Below are positions 1 through 7,694 of a DNA stretch of 42,957 nucleotides, one piece after another; the first letter of the stretch is position 1; every line of letters starts with the position of its first letter. The DNA lies in the NCBI RefSeq assembly GCF_016462415.1, contig NZ_JAEMTF010000027.1:1-42957 (forward strand). Direction: 5' to 3'. The DNA is from Williamsia sp. GTDB taxonomy: Bacteria > Actinomycetota > Actinomycetes > Mycobacteriales > Mycobacteriaceae. The notes under the pieces were generated by a model. The model ran no database searches and was not told the origin of the DNA. It saw only the letters and a program-made list of their open reading frames with translations. The position numbers were made by a program, and so were the translations under genes.

Positions 1-216
1 GGGGACGTGTACCGCCGCCGGTCGGACGAGTCCGGGCGTGCGGTCGATCAACGACCGTGGGTCCGCCGGCGTGGCCGCGGTATCCGAGCTGCAGGCCGAC
101 GCCACGACGGCGATGAGCGCGACCAGCACGATCATCGGGTGATCGAGAAGGTGTCGCAAGACGGGGAGTGGATGGGTGCGGTGGCCTGCCGTCGGCGGGG
201 AGTAGGAGGTCGTCAT
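1..216 (-). CDS. Partial membrane or lipoprotein-like protein (N-terminus only)
   Basis: An open frame of 72 codons runs from an ATG at 216 off the left edge with no stop and with high third-position GC, as in the neighbouring genes. About 27 polar residues precede one hydrophobic stretch (IVLVALIAVVASAC), followed by a Ser/Thr/Pro/Ala-rich segment. The Cys after VASA could be a lipobox Cys, but the -3 residue is Ala and the leader is long, so a membrane anchor is equally possible. Too little is present to name a family. The region 217-361 separates it from the divergent GAF-ANTAR gene and should hold both promoters. I see no strong Shine-Dalgarno on the minus strand, which lowers confidence in the exact start. 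Confidence 0.5.
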   Translation of the reverse strand, partial: MTTSYSPPTAGHRTHPLPVLRHLLDHPMIVLVALIAVVASACSSDTAATPADPRSLIDRTPGLVRPAAVHVP

Positions 217-361
217 GACCCGCAAGGTATGGAAAACATATCGGTATCTTCAACGAAACCATCGGCCACCAGCGCCGTCCGTCATCGCCGAAGTCCCGGA
301 CCCGGCGTCCGCGGTCGCTATAGGATCGCAGGCGTAGTCGAACAAACAGGAGTGTGGGACC

Positions 362-1096
362 GTGGTCGAACGCGGCAACGAATTGTTCAGAGCTGTTGCG
401 GCACAGGTGGCGAAGCTGCACGACACCGAGGTGTCGGATGAGGATGTCGAGAAGCTTCTCGCGTCGCTCACCGAGGGGGCGGTCGCGTCAGTTCACGCGG
501 CGCGCTTCGGGTGCATCACCGTCGTCGAACACGGCGACGTCATGACCATCGCGCCGACCGACCCCATCGCGGCCCGCCTCGACGAGTTGCAGTCCAAACA
601 CGACATCGGACCGTGCCTCGACGCGGCGTGGGAGCAGCACCCAGTGCTGATCGGCGACTACACGACCGACAAACGGTGGCCTCGGTTCATCGAGGACGTG
701 GTCGCCCAGACGCCGGTGCGGTCGAGCCTGTCGTTCCAGCTGCATCGTGACGACACCAGCATGAGTGCGTTCAACCTGCACGCCGATCGCGCCCACGCCT
801 TCGACGACGGGGCGCAGCGATTGGCCAGCGTCTTTGCGGCGAACACCGCGCTCGCTCTACACAGCCGTACCTGGACAGAGCAGTTCGACCAGGCTCTGGC
901 TTCGCGTGACGACATCGGGCAGGCCAAGGGGATCCTGATGGAGCGCTACACCGTCGACGCCGACCGGGCGTTCGACATGCTCAAGCAGATCTCGCAGACG
1001 AGCAACACCAAACTGGTCGAACTGGCCCGACGCCTCATCGACATCGACCACCCGTCGCACGACCAGCGCGGCGACGGGACCGACAGCGCCCGCTGA
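362..1096 (+). CDS. GAF and ANTAR domain protein (RNA-binding antiterminator regulator)
   Basis: A protein of 244 residues. Roughly residues 10-160 form a GAF-type sensory domain, and residues 178-235 match ANTAR (AKGILMERYTVDADRAFDMLKQISQ, then LARRLID). ANTAR domains bind tandem RNA hairpins and stop transcription termination; the GAF domain normally senses a small ligand or redox state. The GTG start at 362 follows AGGAG at 348-352, which fixes it. Proteins of this layout are abundant in mycolata and usually lack an adjacent histidine kinase, as here. The stop lies 3 bp from the convergent glfT1 stop. The ligand and target RNAs cannot be read from the sequence. Confidence 0.9.
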   Translation: MVERGNELFRAVAAQVAKLHDTEVSDEDVEKLLASLTEGAVASVHAARFGCITVVEHGDVMTIAPTDPIAARLDELQSKHDIGPCLDAAWEQHPVLIGDYTTDKRWPRFIEDVVAQTPVRSSLSFQLHRDDTSMSAFNLHADRAHAFDDGAQRLASVFAANTALALHSRTWTEQFDQALASRDDIGQAKGILMERYTVDADRAFDMLKQISQTSNTKLVELARRLIDIDHPSHDQRGDGTDSAR

Positions 1097-1099
1097 TCC

Positions 1100-2002
1100 C
1101 TACGGGCGCTTGAAACGCTCGCGTCGACCCTCGCCGCGCAGTCGGATCCACTCGCGGAAGCCGGCCACGTCGCGGCGGTGGATCAGGAAGTACCACCCGA
1201 ACCGAGCCCACTCCTGCGGTATCAGTTTACGAAGTCCGGGCTGGTGCAGGAGGTAGCCGCGGTTGCGATAGGTGAAGTAGCGCTTGGTCGTGTCATCGGG
1301 GTACTGCGTGTGCATGCGTCCGCCGAGTATTGGGTGGAACTCCGCGGTCCCGTCCGGGTGCAGGTACGCGGTGATCAGACAGGTGCCGAACCGCATCCCC
1401 GACCGGGCGAGCCGACGATGCATCTCGACCTCGTCGCCGCGGACGAACAGCCGCAGGTCGGGGACACCGACCGCATCGATCGCGCGCGACGAGAACAGGG
1501 CGCCGTTCATCAACGACGCGATTCCGTCGAGGACTTCTTCGGTCTCGCTGCTGTCGACGAAGAGTTCGGATCGCTTGCGTCGCCAGACGACTCCGCGTCG
1601 CAGCGGGAACGCGAGGGTGTCGGGGTCGTCGATGTTGCAGACCACCGGCGACAGCTCGTCGTAGCCGCCCTCGGTCGCACACCGCAGCAGTGTCGCCAGG
1701 ACCTCGGGGCCCTCGGGGCGTCCGTCGTCATCGGCGCACCACACCCAGTCGGCGCCGAGCGCCAGCGCGTGCAGCATCCCGAGGGCGAATCCGCCTGCGC
1801 CGCCCAGGTTGTGGGCCGAGGGGATGTAGGTGGTCGGGACAGCTTGCTGCGCAACCAGATCGGCGACTTCAGTCTGGCTGCCGTTGTCGATGACCACGAG
1901 GTGGTCGATCGGTCGGCTCTGTGCGGTCAGCACGGCCAACGATTGGGCGAGGAGTTCGGCGCGGCGGTAGGTGACGACCACCGCGATGACCCGTTCGGTC
2001 AC
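1100..2002 (-). CDS. glfT1: Galactofuranosyltransferase GlfT1 (GT2 family)
   Basis: A 300-residue GT-A glycosyltransferase. It opens with the GT2 core VIAVVVTYRR, then DNGS at 39-42, and has the metal/nucleotide DDD motif at 91-93 (WCADDDGRP). A second acidic motif, VRGDEVEMHRR, is typical of galactofuranosyltransferases. GlfT1 adds the first Galf residues to the rhamnosyl-GlcNAc-decaprenyl carrier during arabinogalactan synthesis at the cytoplasmic membrane. The start is a GTG 6 bp after the wzt stop, so it is translated from the same message as the Wzm/Wzt exporter, as expected from the mycobacterial locus. Length matches the family (about 300 residues). Confidence 0.92.
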   Translation of the reverse strand: MTERVIAVVVTYRRAELLAQSLAVLTAQSRPIDHLVVIDNGSQTEVADLVAQQAVPTTYIPSAHNLGGAGGFALGMLHALALGADWVWCADDDGRPEGPEVLATLLRCATEGGYDELSPVVCNIDDPDTLAFPLRRGVVWRRKRSELFVDSSETEEVLDGIASLMNGALFSSRAIDAVGVPDLRLFVRGDEVEMHRRLARSGMRFGTCLITAYLHPDGTAEFHPILGGRMHTQYPDDTTKRYFTYRNRGYLLHQPGLRKLIPQEWARFGWYFLIHRRDVAGFREWIRLRGEGRRERFKRP

Positions 2003-2008
2003 GCCGCG

Positions 2009-2923
2009 TCAGCCGTTCTGCGCGGCGTTGTCGGGATCGGGCGACTCGGTCGGGTCGGTGCCTGCGCCGGCGCGCGCCTTGTCGTCCCGCGCGGAGCGCG
2101 CCTTGTCGTCCCGCGCGGAGCGCGCCTTGTCGTCTCTGTCCACTTCGGCGAGGACCTCGCGGACGTGGCGGGCGGCGTCGGGACCCTCGTAGGCGCCGAC
2201 CACCTCCTCGATACCGCCGTCCATCCGGATCTGACCGTGGTCGACCCACAACGCGCGGTCGCACAGCTGGGCGAGGAACTCGTTGGAGTGGCTGGCGAAC
2301 ACCAGGATTCCCGAGCGCTTGACCAGATCCTGCAGTCGGATGCGGGCTTTGCGCATGAAGTCGGCATCGACCGCGCCGATGCCCTCGTCGAGGATGAGGA
2401 TCTCGGGATCGATGCTGGTGACCACGCCCAGCGACACACGGACACGCATACCGGTGGAGTAGGTGCGCAGCGGCATCTTGAGGTAGTCGCCGAGCTCGGT
2501 GAACTCGGCGATCTCGTCGGTCTTCTTGAGCATCTCGCGGCGGCTCATGCCGAGGAACATGCCTCGGATGATGATGTTCTCGTAGCCGGAGATCTCCGGG
2601 TCCATGCCGACGCCGAGGTCGAACACCGGCGCCACGCGACCCTGGATCTTGCAGGCGCCGCGGGTCGGTTCGTAGATGCCCGACAACAACCGCAGCAGCG
2701 TCGACTTGCCGGCGCCGTTGTGGCCGACGAGTCCGATCCGATCGCCGTGCGACAGGTGCAGATTGATGTTCTTCAGCGCCTCGACGACCACGACGTCCGA
2801 CTCGTTGGCGCCGATCACTCCACCGGCCCGACCGAGGACGGACTTCTTGAACGAGCGGGTCTTGGCGTCGAAGATGGGGAAGTCGACGCCGGCGTCCCAG
2901 GTGTCCAATCGAACTGTGCTCAT
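2009..2923 (-). CDS. wzt: ABC transporter ATPase Wzt/RfbE for galactan or polysaccharide export
   Basis: A 304-residue ATPase with Walker A GHNGAGKST at 67-75, the signature YSTGMRVRVSLG and Walker B ILILDEG. It belongs to the TagH/Wzt class that exports lipid-linked polysaccharide with a Wzm permease, the neighbour 12 bp upstream. In mycobacteria this pair is thought to move the lipid-linked galactan precursor across the membrane. The protein is longer than I expect for the family because it ends in a hydrophilic tail of about 40 residues made of repeated DDKARSAR units followed by a Pro/Asp/Asn-rich end. The tail is encoded by a 24-bp tandem repeat. A GAGGGGGCG Shine-Dalgarno precedes the ATG. 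Confidence 0.92.
   Translation of the reverse strand: MSTVRLDTWDAGVDFPIFDAKTRSFKKSVLGRAGGVIGANESDVVVVEALKNINLHLSHGDRIGLVGHNGAGKSTLLRLLSGIYEPTRGACKIQGRVAPVFDLGVGMDPEISGYENIIIRGMFLGMSRREMLKKTDEIAEFTELGDYLKMPLRTYSTGMRVRVSLGVVTSIDPEILILDEGIGAVDADFMRKARIRLQDLVKRSGILVFASHSNEFLAQLCDRALWVDHGQIRMDGGIEEVVGAYEGPDAARHVREVLAEVDRDDKARSARDDKARSARDDKARAGAGTDPTESPDPDNAAQNG
2072..2134. repeat. 24-bp tandem repeat, about 2.6 copies, inside the 3' end of wzt
   Basis: Units start at 2072, 2096 and 2120 and are identical over their shared length; the third stops after 15 bp. Each 24-bp unit (8 codons) encodes DDKARSAR on the minus strand, so gain or loss of a unit keeps the wzt frame. The unit contains a GCGCG/CGCGC self-complementary core that could promote slippage. 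Confidence 0.9.
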
Positions 2924-2935
2924 GTGTGCGCCCCC

Positions 2936-3799
2936 TCAGACCCAGTAGGCCACGCGGGCCCGGTAGTTGCGCAGGATCAGCAGGGCGGCCAGCCAGCCCA
3001 CGGCGGTGCAGCCGATCACGATGAACCAGTGGTAGGCCTCGACGTGTTCGCCGACGAGCGGCCCGCGTGAGATCTCGAGGTAGTGGAACATCGGGTTGAT
3101 CTCGACAAGTTTCAGCCGGCTCGAGTTGTCGACGTTCTTGGTGATGTTGTCGGTCGTCCAGATGATCGGCGTCATGAAGAACACCAGTTGCACCAGAGTC
3201 GCCAGCAGCTGACCGATGTCGCGGAAACGGGTCGAAAGGATCCCGAAGACGATGGTCACCCACACGGCGTTGAGCGCGAACAGGAAGAGCGCCGGGATGA
3301 TCAGCAGAATCGTCCAGTTCACCGGCTGCGGGAACACCGCCATCACGACGGCGTAGATCACGATGTTGTGGGCGAAGATGATCGACTGTCGCCACACCAG
3401 TCGATAGACGTGGACGCTCAGCGGTGACGGGATCTGCTTGAGCAGGCCCTCGTTGCTGGAGAACACCACCGCACCCTCGAGGATCGACTGAGAGATGAAG
3501 TTCCAGAAGATCAGGCCGAGGGTGACGTGCGGCAGGAAGGTCTTGATGTCAGCGCCGAACAACTCGCCGTAGAGAAGGCCCATGGCGACGGCGGTGACGC
3601 CCGTTGCGACGGTGATCCACAGCGGACCGAGCAACGAGCGACGGTAGCGCTGCTTGATGTCCTGCCAGCCGAGCAGCGCCCACAGCTCACGCTGGGCGAA
3701 GCCGACACGCAGATCGGTCAGGGCTCGTCGCAGCGTCCGCGAGTCCGAGGCTTGCGGTCGCAGCGGTGCGACGTCGTCGTCATGCAGAACGGTGGACAC
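2936..3799 (-). CDS. wzm: ABC-2 type permease Wzm/RfbD for galactan or polysaccharide export
   Basis: A 287-residue membrane protein with six hydrophobic segments and the ABC-2 permease layout: an amphipathic N-terminal stretch (ELWALLGWQDIKQRYRRSLLGPLW) before the first membrane span, and a conserved NPMFHYLEISR loop. It pairs with Wzt downstream. The open frame extends further upstream without a stop, but it would overlap bpa and read an arginine-rich non-membrane sequence. I therefore place the start at the GTG at 3799 (VSTVLHDDD), which gives the family's usual length and a 49-bp gap after bpa. The Shine-Dalgarno is weak, so translation may depend partly on the upstream message. Confidence 0.88.
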   Translation of the reverse strand: MSTVLHDDDVAPLRPQASDSRTLRRALTDLRVGFAQRELWALLGWQDIKQRYRRSLLGPLWITVATGVTAVAMGLLYGELFGADIKTFLPHVTLGLIFWNFISQSILEGAVVFSSNEGLLKQIPSPLSVHVYRLVWRQSIIFAHNIVIYAVVMAVFPQPVNWTILLIIPALFLFALNAVWVTIVFGILSTRFRDIGQLLATLVQLVFFMTPIIWTTDNITKNVDNSSRLKLVEINPMFHYLEISRGPLVGEHVEAYHWFIVIGCTAVGWLAALLILRNYRARVAYWV

Positions 3800-3848
3800 G
3801 GTGGTTGAGCCTACCGGCCGCGCCCATCCGACCGGGTCACGCGGCAGG

Positions 3849-4427
3849 TCAGAGGTACTGACCGGTGCCGGGAACCCCGTGCCCGGAACCCGCCGAGCCG
3901 CCGACCGACGGCGGCAACGCGCCCTGGCGCATCTGCTCGAGCTGCGACCGCGCCGCCATCTGCTGGGCGAACAACGCCGTCTGGATGCCGTGGAAGAGGC
4001 CCTCCAGCCATCCGACGAGCTGCGCCTGCGCGATGCGCAGTTCCGCGTCGGACGGGGTGGAGTCGTCGGTGAAGGGCAGCGCCAGCCGCTCGAGTTCCTC
4101 ACGCAACTCCGGCGCCAGACCGCCCTCGAGCTCGCGGATCGACGACTGGTGGATCTCCTTGAGCCGATTACGGCTGGCGTCGTCGAGAGGAGCCGCCCGC
4201 ACCTCTTCCAACAGCTGCTTGATCATGGTGCCGATGCGCATCACCTTGGCCGGCTGCTCCACCATGTCGCTGAGACCGCCCGACTTGTCGCCCTCGGCGT
4301 CCGACGATCCGGTGGGCCCCATGACGACGATGCCGTCGTCACCGGAGCCGTTCCCGGCCGGGCCGGCACCTCCGGTCGGGTCGCGGTCGGCTGCGGATCC
4401 AAATGCTCCCGATGTCATGGCTTCCAT
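3849..4427 (-). CDS. bpa: Bacterial proteasome activator Bpa/PafE
   Basis: This is a close relative of mycobacterial Bpa (Rv3780): the core VEQPAKVMRIGTMIKQLLEE, the stretch ELRIAQAQLVGWLEGLFHGI, and the extreme C-terminus GQYL. In the family that tail docks into pockets of the 20S proteasome alpha ring and opens its gate. Bpa forms a dodecameric ring and feeds unfolded proteins such as HspR to the proteasome without ATP. The N-terminal 60 residues are Gly/Asp-rich and probably disordered. ATGs at 4427 (used here, 192 residues) and 4418 are both plausible; longer forms look non-coding. It heads the wzm-wzt-glfT1 gene string. The proteasome core genes are outside the window. Confidence 0.93.
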   Translation of the reverse strand: MEAMTSGAFGSAADRDPTGGAGPAGNGSGDDGIVVMGPTGSSDAEGDKSGGLSDMVEQPAKVMRIGTMIKQLLEEVRAAPLDDASRNRLKEIHQSSIRELEGGLAPELREELERLALPFTDDSTPSDAELRIAQAQLVGWLEGLFHGIQTALFAQQMAARSQLEQMRQGALPPSVGGSAGSGHGVPGTGQYL

Positions 4428-4559
4428 TGTGCGACATCCGTCCGACTCGGTCGGCCCCCACACCCGGTGACCTGGGACAGATGTGTTCAGTACCCATCTC
4501 GTGAGCCGTCCTGACGAGGGGGTATGGCTCACCTCACCTGACCGTCTATCGTGTCTGCC

Positions 4560-5756
4560 ATGACCTACGACGTTGCCCGGGTGCGCGGATTGTTTCCGTC
4601 ACTCGGCGACGGCTGGATTCACCTTGATCCGCAGGTCGGGATGCAGATCCCCGACTCGGTCGCCTCCACGGTGTCCAAGGCGTTCCGGGCGCTCGTGTCG
4701 GCCCCCGGCGGGGTCTATCCCGCGGCGCGTCAGTCACGCGCCATCGTCGATGCGGCCAGGCTCGCGGTCGCAGATCTGGTGGGTGGCGATCCCCGCGGAG
4801 TCGTCCTCGGACCGAGTCGCGGGCTGCTGTTGAACATTCTCGCCGAGGCTCTCAACACCCGTGTCTGGTTGGGGTCGCAGGTGGTGGTCAGTCGGCTCGA
4901 CGACGAGGCCAACCTGGTGCCGTGGTTACGGGCGGCCGACCGCTACGGCGGCAAGGTCGTCTGGGCCGAGGTGGACATCGAGAACGGCGCGTTGCCGCCG
5001 TGGCAGTACAGCGACCTCATCGTCGACGCGACCAGCGTCGTTGCGATGACCCTCGCGTCGTCGACCCTGGGCACCGTCACCGACGTCCGCGCGGTCGCCG
5101 AGGTCATCCATGCGGTCGACGGCTTGCTGGTGGTCGATGCGACCAGCGCGGCGCCGTACATGTCCCTCGACATCGACGAGCTGCAGGCCGACGTCATGGT
5201 GGTCTCCGCCGAGCGGTGGGGCGGGCCGCAGACGGCCGCGCTGGTGTTCCGTGATCCCGACTACCTCGCCCGGGTGCGTCCGGTGAGCCTGTCCCCGAAC
5301 GCCGAGGGCCCCGAACGACTCGAGGTCGAGGGACATCAGTACGCCATGCTCGCCGGGCTGGTTGCATCGGTCGAGCACCTCGCGTCCCTCGACGAGGCCG
5401 CCGAGGGCACCCGTCGCGAGCGACTGGTGACGTCGATGACGAGCCTGTCGCACTACCTGCAGCGGCTGCTGTCGTACCTGATCAACTCGCTCGACCAGCT
5501 CAACACCGTCCGTGTCCTCGGTACGGCTGACGCCCGCGTGCCGACGGTCAGCTTCACCGTCGCCGGGGTCACCGCCGACAAGGTGGTGCGACGTCTCGCC
5601 GACAACGGGATCTGTGCGCTGGCAGATGTCTCGAACCGGGCGCTGAGCGGCATCGGGGTCAACGACGTGGGTGGCGCGGTCACCATCGGCCTCGGCCAGT
5701 ACTCGACGCCGTACGAGGTGGATCAGCTCGTGCGGTGCCTCGGTTCCCTCGGCTGA
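4560..5756 (+). CDS. Class V aminotransferase / cysteine desulfurase-like protein lacking the PLP lysine
   Basis: A protein of 398 residues with the fold type I layout of NifS/SufS proteins and similar to mycobacterial Rv3778c as I recall it. The aspartate that contacts the PLP ring nitrogen is present (VVDATSAAP). The Schiff-base motif that normally reads S-x-H-K-x-x-G-P is SAERWGGP, with Arg in place of Lys. The PLP-stacking His region (normally EHHAN) reads DDEAN. Both key cofactor residues are therefore replaced, and it may not be a PLP enzyme. The ATG at 4560 (MTYDVARVRG) is preferred over the GTG at 4551. It is divergent from bpa. Its function is unknown; a scaffold or regulatory role is inference. 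Confidence 0.85.
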   Translation: MTYDVARVRGLFPSLGDGWIHLDPQVGMQIPDSVASTVSKAFRALVSAPGGVYPAARQSRAIVDAARLAVADLVGGDPRGVVLGPSRGLLLNILAEALNTRVWLGSQVVVSRLDDEANLVPWLRAADRYGGKVVWAEVDIENGALPPWQYSDLIVDATSVVAMTLASSTLGTVTDVRAVAEVIHAVDGLLVVDATSAAPYMSLDIDELQADVMVVSAERWGGPQTAALVFRDPDYLARVRPVSLSPNAEGPERLEVEGHQYAMLAGLVASVEHLASLDEAAEGTRRERLVTSMTSLSHYLQRLLSYLINSLDQLNTVRVLGTADARVPTVSFTVAGVTADKVVRRLADNGICALADVSNRALSGIGVNDVGGAVTIGLGQYSTPYEVDQLVRCLGSLG

Positions 5757-5758
5757 CC

Positions 5759-5824
5759 GCCGACCGTGCCGTAATCCCCCGCCGAGCGTGCCGAAAATGC
5801 GTGCCGACCGTGCCGAAACCCGCG
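5759..5824. repeat. Three 16-bp direct repeats at exact 22-bp spacing between convergent genes
   Basis: Copies of GCCGASCGTGCCGWAA begin at 5759, 5781 and 5803. They fill almost the whole 73-bp gap between the stops of the aminotransferase-like gene and the quinone oxidoreductase. The spacing is exactly 22 bp, about two helical turns. There is no inverted symmetry and no T-tract, so this is not a typical terminator. Confidence 0.8.
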
Positions 5825-5829
5825 CCTGA

Positions 5830-6807
5830 TCAGAGCGTGAGCAGCACCTTGCCGATGGCTGCGCTGTCCTCGAGGTGCTGGTGCGCCTGTCGGGCCTGCT
5901 CGAGCGGGTAGGTGCGGTCGATGATCGGGCGCACGCGGCCGGCCTCGACGAGCGGCCAGGTGTGGTCCCGCACCCCGGAGATGACCGCCGACTTGCCGAT
6001 GGGGCCGTCGACGGGACGTCCCCGCAGGTTGGTGGCGATGACCGAGCCCCGCTTCTTGAGCAGCGCCCCGATGTTCAGCTCGGCGCTGGCGCCGCCCTGC
6101 ATGCCGATGATGACCAGACGGCCGCTGTCGGCGAGCGCGGAGACGTTGCGCTCCAGGTACTTCGCTCCCATGATGTCGAGGATGACGTCGGCCCCGCCCA
6201 GGTCACCGACCACCTCGACGAAATCCTGATCGTTGTAGTTGATGGTTGTGGTGGCGCCGAGTTCGGTGCAGAAATCGAGTTTGCGTTGCGAACCCGCGGT
6301 CACCGCGATCCGCGCACCGAGCGCGTGCGTGAGCTGGATGGCGTGGGTGCCGATACCGCTGGCGCCGCCGTGCAGCAGCACCAGTTCGTCGGGCTGAAGA
6401 CCGGCGGCCATGAATAGGTTCGAGTAGACCGTCGCCGCGACCTCGGGCAGCCCGGCGGCCTCCACGAGGTCGACCCCGTTCGGCTTCGGCAGGACCTGAC
6501 CGGCCGGGGCCGCGACGTACTCCGCGTAGCCGCCGCCCGCGAGCAGCGCACAGACCTCGTCGCCGACGGAGAACCCGTCGACACCCTCGCCCAACTCGGC
6601 GATGGTCCCCGACACCTCCATGCCCAAGATCTCGCTCGCGCCGGGCGGCGGGGGATAGAGGCCCTGGCGTTGCATGAGGTCGGCGCGGTTCACACCGGCC
6701 GCGGTCATCGCGATGAGCACCTCTCCGGGTTCGGGCCGGGGGCGATCGGCGCGGTCTGCCTCGAGAGTGGCCGACGAACCCGATCCCTGGATGCTGATGA
6801 TGCGCAT
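5830..6807 (-). CDS. NAD(P)H-quinone oxidoreductase, PIG3-type zinc-independent MDR
   Basis: A protein of 325 residues in the medium-chain dehydrogenase/reductase superfamily without zinc ligands. It has the N-terminal GroES-like fold (AAGVNRADLMQRQGLYPPPPG, the PIG3/TP53I3 signature) and a Rossmann nucleotide site (HGGASGIGTHAIQLT). It likely reduces quinones with NADPH in the cytoplasm. The ATG at 6807 starts directly at the family's N-terminus (MRIISIQG); frame further upstream is unrelated. It matches the position of Rv3777 next to the Rv3778c-like gene in mycobacteria. It is divergent from a MarR gene that could control it. Confidence 0.88.
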   Translation of the reverse strand: MRIISIQGSGSSATLEADRADRPRPEPGEVLIAMTAAGVNRADLMQRQGLYPPPPGASEILGMEVSGTIAELGEGVDGFSVGDEVCALLAGGGYAEYVAAPAGQVLPKPNGVDLVEAAGLPEVAATVYSNLFMAAGLQPDELVLLHGGASGIGTHAIQLTHALGARIAVTAGSQRKLDFCTELGATTTINYNDQDFVEVVGDLGGADVILDIMGAKYLERNVSALADSGRLVIIGMQGGASAELNIGALLKKRGSVIATNLRGRPVDGPIGKSAVISGVRDHTWPLVEAGRVRPIIDRTYPLEQARQAHQHLEDSAAIGKVLLTL

Positions 6808-6919
6808 GGAAGTCACCCATCCATCTCTACCCGCGTCGAGGCCGAGACGAAACGAACGGGCCGCGACGGGCGATGTGATGAGCACAACGTGTTCATTCGG
6901 TCGTTCGCACGACTGTCGA

Positions 6920-6935
6920 GTGGACGCTTGTCCAC
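6920..6935. promoter_or_regulatory. Inverted repeat between the oxidoreductase and marR genes (candidate MarR site)
   Basis: GTGGAC-GCTT-GTCCAC is a perfect 6-bp inverted repeat in the 181-bp divergent region, 54 bp before the marR start codon. MarR proteins commonly bind such sites in their own promoter. Symmetry and position support this; a chance occurrence in GC-rich DNA is possible. Confidence 0.4.
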
Positions 6936-6988
6936 GTACGCTTCCAGGACGCCGGTTCGGGCCGGTCGGGAAGTACAGGGAGATCATT

Positions 6989-7495
6989 GTGAGTGTGAAC
7001 GGTCAGCCTGTCGGCTCCGTCGAGGACGCGGTGGAATCAGACAGATCGGGCCCTGGTTGGCTCTCCGACACCGAGCAGGCGGCGTGGCGATCGTTCGTCG
7101 ACGGCTCCCACGAACTCATCGGGGCCCTCGATCGAGCCCTGACAGCCGAAGCCGGCCTCAGCTTCGACGAGTACCGGATCCTGGTGATCCTCTCCGAGAA
7201 CCGCACCCTGCGGATGTCGGACCTCTCCCGTGGCGGGCTTGCCTCGCGCAGCACGGTGTCGAGGCAGGTGTCCCGGCTCGTCGAGCGTGGCGACGTCGAA
7301 CGTCTCCCGGACGTCAACGACGCCCGCAACCGGCTGGTTCGCATCAGCGACCTCGGCCGGGAACGGTTGCACGAGGCCGCGAAAGATCATGTGCGCCTGG
7401 TGCGTCGGTATCTGTTCGACCATCTGACGCCGGAGCAGGTGGTGGAGATGACCCGCGTGCTCACCACGGTCCGGAACACCGTCGACGGGGCCTGA
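6989..7495 (+). CDS. MarR-family transcriptional regulator
   Basis: A protein of 168 residues. The winged helix region reads LRMSDLSRGGLASRSTVSRQVSRLVERGDVERLPDVNDARNRLVRISDLGRE, with the typical wing DxNDARNRLV. Helices at both ends would make the dimer interface. The GTG at 6989 follows AGGGAG at 6977-6982 with good spacing, so the much longer upstream frame is not used. It is divergent from the quinone oxidoreductase, the likely target. The ligand is unknown. Confidence 0.88.
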   Translation: MSVNGQPVGSVEDAVESDRSGPGWLSDTEQAAWRSFVDGSHELIGALDRALTAEAGLSFDEYRILVILSENRTLRMSDLSRGGLASRSTVSRQVSRLVERGDVERLPDVNDARNRLVRISDLGRERLHEAAKDHVRLVRRYLFDHLTPEQVVEMTRVLTTVRNTVDGA

Positions 7496-7513
7496 CGTAC
7501 GCTTATCCCGCTG

Positions 7514-7598
7514 GGAAGTGTGGCAGAGCGGCCGAATGCACTCGCCTTGAAAGCGAGCGTGGGTGAAACCACCGGGGGTTCAAATCCCTCCACTTCCG
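7514..7598 (+). tRNA. tRNA-Ser (anticodon TGA)
   Basis: Acceptor arms GGAAGTG (7514-7520) and CACTTCC (7591-7597) pair fully, with discriminator G at 7598. The anticodon stem CTCGC/GCGAG closes the loop CTTGAAA, giving anticodon TGA at 7548-7550. A long variable arm (GTGGGTGAAACCAC) marks a class II serine tRNA. The T arm contains GGTTCAAAT. CCA is not encoded. Confidence 0.97.
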
Positions 7599-7694
7599 CT
7601 TCAGAGCGGCCGTGCGTCAACTGTCGCTGACGATCGAGATCTCCCTGTTTCTCGAAATCGCAGTTCGATCGGTCGTTTTCATGGCCTTACCGGG

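Noticed and set aside
215-337. A 40-codon plus-strand frame (MTRKVWKTYRYLQ...) with a perfect AGGAGG five bases before its ATG.
   Set aside because: It overlaps the start of the minus-strand gene, where the AGGAGGTCGTCAT bases are codons of MTTSY read in reverse. Composition is arginine-rich and unlike its neighbours, and no homologue is known to me. It remains possible but weak.
1178-3070. A 630-codon plus-strand frame across glfT1 and wzt.
   Set aside because: It is antisense to two clear genes, has low-complexity Val/Gly/Asp/Arg-rich composition, and contains the tandem repeat read backwards. Long shadow frames are normal at this GC content.
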